Source: Anaerolinea sp. (GTDB lineage: Bacteria > Chloroflexota > Anaerolineae > Anaerolineales > Villigracilaceae). Taken from it: a stretch of 7,257 nt of DNA. The number at the start of each line of letters is the position of its first letter. Within the stretch, counting starts at the first letter, position 1. A program made the position numbers and the translations under genes. Location of the stretch: the NCBI GenBank assembly GCA_020720965.1, contig DYNS01000149.1, forward strand, positions 1 to 7,257. The letters run 5' to 3'. The notes beneath the pieces are model-generated. The model saw only the letters and a list, made by a program, of their open reading frames with translations. It was not told the origin of the DNA and made no database searches. This document shows positions 5,135-7,257 of the stretch, in pieces.

Positions 5135-6267
5135 TGGAAGCCATCCTCGCCTTGCTTTTTCTACCATTATCCGTTTTTGCCTTCGTTGCCGTCCTCAACG
5201 CCTTCACCTTTCCGCGTCTCAAACTGCCATCAACCCCGCCCGGTGGCGCGGAACTGCTCTCCGTCCTTATTCCGATGCGTAACGAAGCCGCCGTCATTGC
5301 CCCAACCGTCCGCAGTTTACTGCAACAGACAGACCCTCACTTCGAGGTATTGATTCTCGATGATGGCTCGGAAGACGGCTCGGCGCAGGTTGCCCTGCAA
5401 GCCGCCAACGGCAACCCCCGGTTGCGGGTGTTGAAAGGGCAACCCCTGCCTCAGGGCTGGTTCGGCAAACCCTGGGCGTGTCACCAACTCTCCACCCAAG
5501 CCTCCGGCAGCCTGCTCCTCTTCACCGATGCGGACGTACACTGGCAGCCCGGCGCTTTCTCCGCCTTACGGCAGCAAGCCCAATCCACCCGCGCCGACCT
5601 GCTGACCGTGTGGCCCACTCAAACGACTCAAACCTGGGGCGAGCGTCTCATTGTCCCCCTTATGGCTTTTTCCATTCTGGCATATTTGCCCGTCCTGGCA
5701 GTTCATCACCTGCCCTCGCCTGCCTTTGCCGCTGCCATGGGGCAGTGTTTGCTTTTTCGCCGTTCCGCCTACCAGCAAATTGGCGGTCATGCCGCCATTC
5801 GCCACAGCATCGTAGATGACATGGCATTCGCCTATGCCATCAAACGCCATCGCCTGCGCCTCCGTGCCGCCGATGCCAACCGATTCATCCATACCCGCAT
5901 GTACCAAAACGGGCGGCAAGTGCTTTGGGGTTTTGCCAAAAACATTTTGGCGGGTCATGCCAACAGCCCTCTCCTTTTGTTACTTTCCAGCCTCTTTCAT
6001 CTGATGCTTTTCGTGCTGCCCTGGGTTCTCTTCGCTGCATCCCTTTTTCCCTGGCAGCCCTCTCTCGCCTGGTCATCTTTCCTGCTCATTTCCCTCGGTG
6101 TTCTCACCCGCGCCCTCACCGCCCTTGTCTCGCGCCAGCGGATTTTCGATTCGTTCCTTCTGCCCCTCTCCGTACTGGGGATGACCCTCATCGCCGTTCA
6201 ATCTGTCCTTTGGCGCTTCACCGGTAAAACGCAGTGGAAAGGGCGTACACTCACCCCAAAAGCCTGA
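5134..6267 (+). CDS. Membrane-anchored family 2 glycosyltransferase, CruG-like
   Basis: A 377-residue GT2 enzyme with an N-terminal anchor (about 3-23) and a C-terminal cluster of hydrophobic segments (about 279-304, 312-332, 340-359). The GT-A nucleotide-sugar core is clear: LLSVLIPMRNEA (41-52), LILDDGSEDGS (73-83) with the Asp pair 76-77, QGWFGKPWACHQL (107-119), and LFTDADVHW (129-137) with the metal-binding DAD at 132-134. AMGQCLLFRRSAYQQIGGH (201-219) follows, with VDDMAFA (227-233) carrying the likely catalytic base, and then MYQNGRQVLWGFAKN (256-270). This pattern and topology match glycosyltransferases that sit with CruF and transfer a sugar to a hydroxylated carotenoid (CruG), facing the cytosol. 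Its ATG overlaps the plsY-like stop by one base. The sugar and acceptor are inferred from the neighbouring CruF-like gene; hydroxyl-lipid or hopanoid glycosylation is the main alternative. Confidence 0.85.
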   Translation: MEAILALLFLPLSVFAFVAVLNAFTFPRLKLPSTPPGGAELLSVLIPMRNEAAVIAPTVRSLLQQTDPHFEVLILDDGSEDGSAQVALQAANGNPRLRVLKGQPLPQGWFGKPWACHQLSTQASGSLLLFTDADVHWQPGAFSALRQQAQSTRADLLTVWPTQTTQTWGERLIVPLMAFSILAYLPVLAVHHLPSPAFAAAMGQCLLFRRSAYQQIGGHAAIRHSIVDDMAFAYAIKRHRLRLRAADANRFIHTRMYQNGRQVLWGFAKNILAGHANSPLLLLLSSLFHLMLFVLPWVLFAASLFPWQPSLAWSSFLLISLGVLTRALTALVSRQRIFDSFLLPLSVLGMTLIAVQSVLWRFTGKTQWKGRTLTPKA

Positions 6268-6273
6268 TATAAT
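6265..6273 (+). promoter_or_regulatory. Extended -10 promoter for secG
   Basis: TGATATAAT is a perfect extended -10 (TGn plus consensus TATAAT at 6268-6273). Its first three bases are also the TGA stop of the glycosyltransferase gene. The -35 region is poor (CGTACA at 6244-6249, three of six matches), as is common for extended -10 promoters. Transcription would start near 6280, about 28 bases before the secG ATG. Confidence 0.6.
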
Positions 6274-6290
6274 TCCCCCGTTAAATTTTC

Positions 6291-6296
6291 AGGAGG
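6291..6296 (+). promoter_or_regulatory. Ribosome binding site of secG, with long spacing
   Basis: AGGAGG is a full-strength Shine-Dalgarno sequence, but it lies 12 bases before the ATG at 6309, longer than the usual five to nine. No closer in-frame start is seen. Confidence 0.6.
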
Positions 6297-6308
6297 CATA
6301 CCCCACTT

Positions 6309-6536
6309 ATGGAAACGTATATTGAAATCGGTTTAATCATCACGTCCATCGCCCTTATCGTCAGCGTCATCTTACAGAGCAAGGGCGCAGGCTTGGGCGG
6401 GCTCACCGGCGCGGATACCGGCGCAGTCTTTTCTGCCCGGCGCGGCATCGAGCGGACTTTGTTCTTCGTCACCATTGGTCTGAGCGTTCTCTTTTTCGTG
6501 CTCGCCATCCTGGCGATTATTATCTATCGCTTCTAA
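6309..6536 (+). CDS. secG: Preprotein translocase subunit SecG
   Basis: SecG is the small, non-essential partner of SecYE in the plasma-membrane protein translocation channel. This is 75 residues, normal for the family. Two membrane helices (about 5-23 and 50-72) flank the conserved cytosolic loop: VILQSKGAGLGGLTG (20-34), then GAVFSARRGIERTL (38-51), and the second helix opens with the FFVTIGLSVLFFVLA run. The gene has its own likely promoter and is closed by an intrinsic terminator, so it appears to be transcribed apart from the carotenoid run. A substrate-binding protein that is itself Sec-exported follows. Confidence 0.95.
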   Translation: METYIEIGLIITSIALIVSVILQSKGAGLGGLTGADTGAVFSARRGIERTLFFVTIGLSVLFFVLAILAIIIYRF

Positions 6537-6578
6537 CCCTCTCGCAGAAGAACGAAAGGCTCGCTCCACTTGGCTTTT

Positions 6579-6604
6579 AAAGGCTGGGGCGCGCCTTTCT
6601 TTTT
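6579..6604 (+). terminator. Intrinsic terminator after secG
   Basis: AAAGGC (6579-6584) pairs perfectly with GCCTTT (6593-6598) around an eight-base G-rich loop, followed by CTTTTT. This is a standard hairpin plus T-tract. It ends only four bases before the ATG of the next gene. Confidence 0.75.
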
Positions 6605-6608
6605 ATCT

Positions 6609-7257
6609 ATGATAAAAAAACTACGCTGGCAAATCCTGGTCGTTTTTCTCACATCGGTTGTTGTCGCGGCGCTCCTCCTTACCCAAAACCCAACCGCAAC
6701 CGTCTTCTCGCCTCAGCCCGCCGAAGGTGGCATTTATACCGAAGCCCTGGTCGGCTCTCTTGGCAGGCTTAATCCCCTCTTAGACAGATTCAACCCGGCA
6801 GACCGCGCCATCAATCGCCTGCTCTTTAGCGGGCTGATTAAGTTTAACGCCAACGGGCTGCCTACCCCAGACCTCGCCGAGTCTTGGGGGGTTTCGCAGG
6901 ATGGGACAATCTACAACCTTTCCCTCCGCTCCGACGCCCTCTGGCACGACTCCACCCCCCTCACCAGTGCGGATGTTGTTTACACCATCGAACTCATCCG
7001 CCACGATTCATCCATCTTCCCGGCGGATGTGCGCGAACTGTGGAGAAACGTCCAGGTGAAAATTCTGGACGAACACACCCTCCAGTTCATCCTGCCCGAA
7101 CCCTTTGCCCCTTTCCTGGATTACCTCACCTTTGGCATTTTGCCCCGGCATCTGCTCGAAAGCACCCCACCGGAGCAAATCCCCGCTGCTGCCTTCAACC
7201 TTGCCCCCATCGGCTCTGGACCCTACCGCTTCGAGCGCCTCATTATCGAAAACGGAC
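6609..7257 (+). CDS. ABC transporter substrate-binding protein, family 5 (peptide/nickel type), partial
   Basis: 216 codons from an ATG at 6609, open to the right edge; the full family length is over 500 residues. The start MIKKLRWQILVVF has basic residues and then a hydrophobic stretch (8-24). No lipobox cysteine follows, so it is probably a membrane-tethered or Sec-cleaved extracytoplasmic protein rather than a lipoprotein. SBP_bac_5 features: GGIYTEALVGSLGRLNPLLD (40-59), LLFSGLIKFNANGLPTPDLAESW (71-93), YNLSLRSDALWHDSTPLTSADVVYTIELI (102-130), and the characteristic PIGSGPYRFER (200-210). The family delivers oligopeptides, and sometimes nickel or sugars, to a membrane permease; the partner genes would lie beyond the window. 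There is no ribosome binding site, and the start lies directly after the secG terminator, so its own promoter is not evident. Confidence 0.9.
   Translation, partial: MIKKLRWQILVVFLTSVVVAALLLTQNPTATVFSPQPAEGGIYTEALVGSLGRLNPLLDRFNPADRAINRLLFSGLIKFNANGLPTPDLAESWGVSQDGTIYNLSLRSDALWHDSTPLTSADVVYTIELIRHDSSIFPADVRELWRNVQVKILDEHTLQFILPEPFAPFLDYLTFGILPRHLLESTPPEQIPAAAFNLAPIGSGPYRFERLIIENG

Overview
This 7257-base window looks like a stretch of a moderately GC-rich bacterial chromosome. I think it is from Chloroflexota, probably an Anaerolineae-like lineage. That assignment is an inference from gene style: an archaeal-type stand-alone riboflavin reductase, a CruF/glycosyltransferase carotenoid pair, an oligopeptide-binding protein tethered by a membrane segment rather than a lipobox, and a RecJ with a CDTG motif. 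It was not tested by any search. Coding density is very high. The only non-coding stretches are short: about 92 bases between the divergent transcription units, 48 bases before the plsY-like gene, 41 before secG and 72 after it. I see no tRNA, rRNA, CRISPR array or insertion sequence.

Left part, minus strand (1-1677): a Fe-S-type PD-(D/E)XK nuclease is followed one base after its stop codon by recJ, so the two form a DNA-repair operon read leftwards. The RecJ DHH domain is intact up to about residue 256. The last 35 or so codons before the window edge no longer read as RecJ; they read as the second half of a GGDEF (diguanylate cyclase) domain. This is the most anomalous point in the window. 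It is either a real gene fusion or rearrangement, or a chimeric join at the end of an assembled contig.

Middle part, plus strand (1770-6267): a tightly packed run of six genes. In order they are a DUF1684 protein, a stand-alone RibD C-terminal type reductase, GTP cyclohydrolase II (ribA), a CruF-like carotenoid membrane enzyme, a PlsY-like membrane acyltransferase, and a membrane-anchored family 2 glycosyltransferase resembling CruG. Overlapping or nearly touching stops and starts suggest one transcript. RibA and the reductase supply two early riboflavin steps. CruF and the glycosyltransferase would hydrate and glycosylate a carotenoid end group. The acyltransferase between them has an altered glycerol-phosphate motif, so it may acylate the carotenoid glycoside instead of, or as well as, making lysophosphatidate.

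Right part, plus strand (6268-7257): secG has its own extended -10 promoter, which overlaps the stop codon of the glycosyltransferase, and is followed by an intrinsic terminator. An oligopeptide/nickel-type ABC transporter substrate-binding protein then begins directly after the terminator and runs off the right edge.
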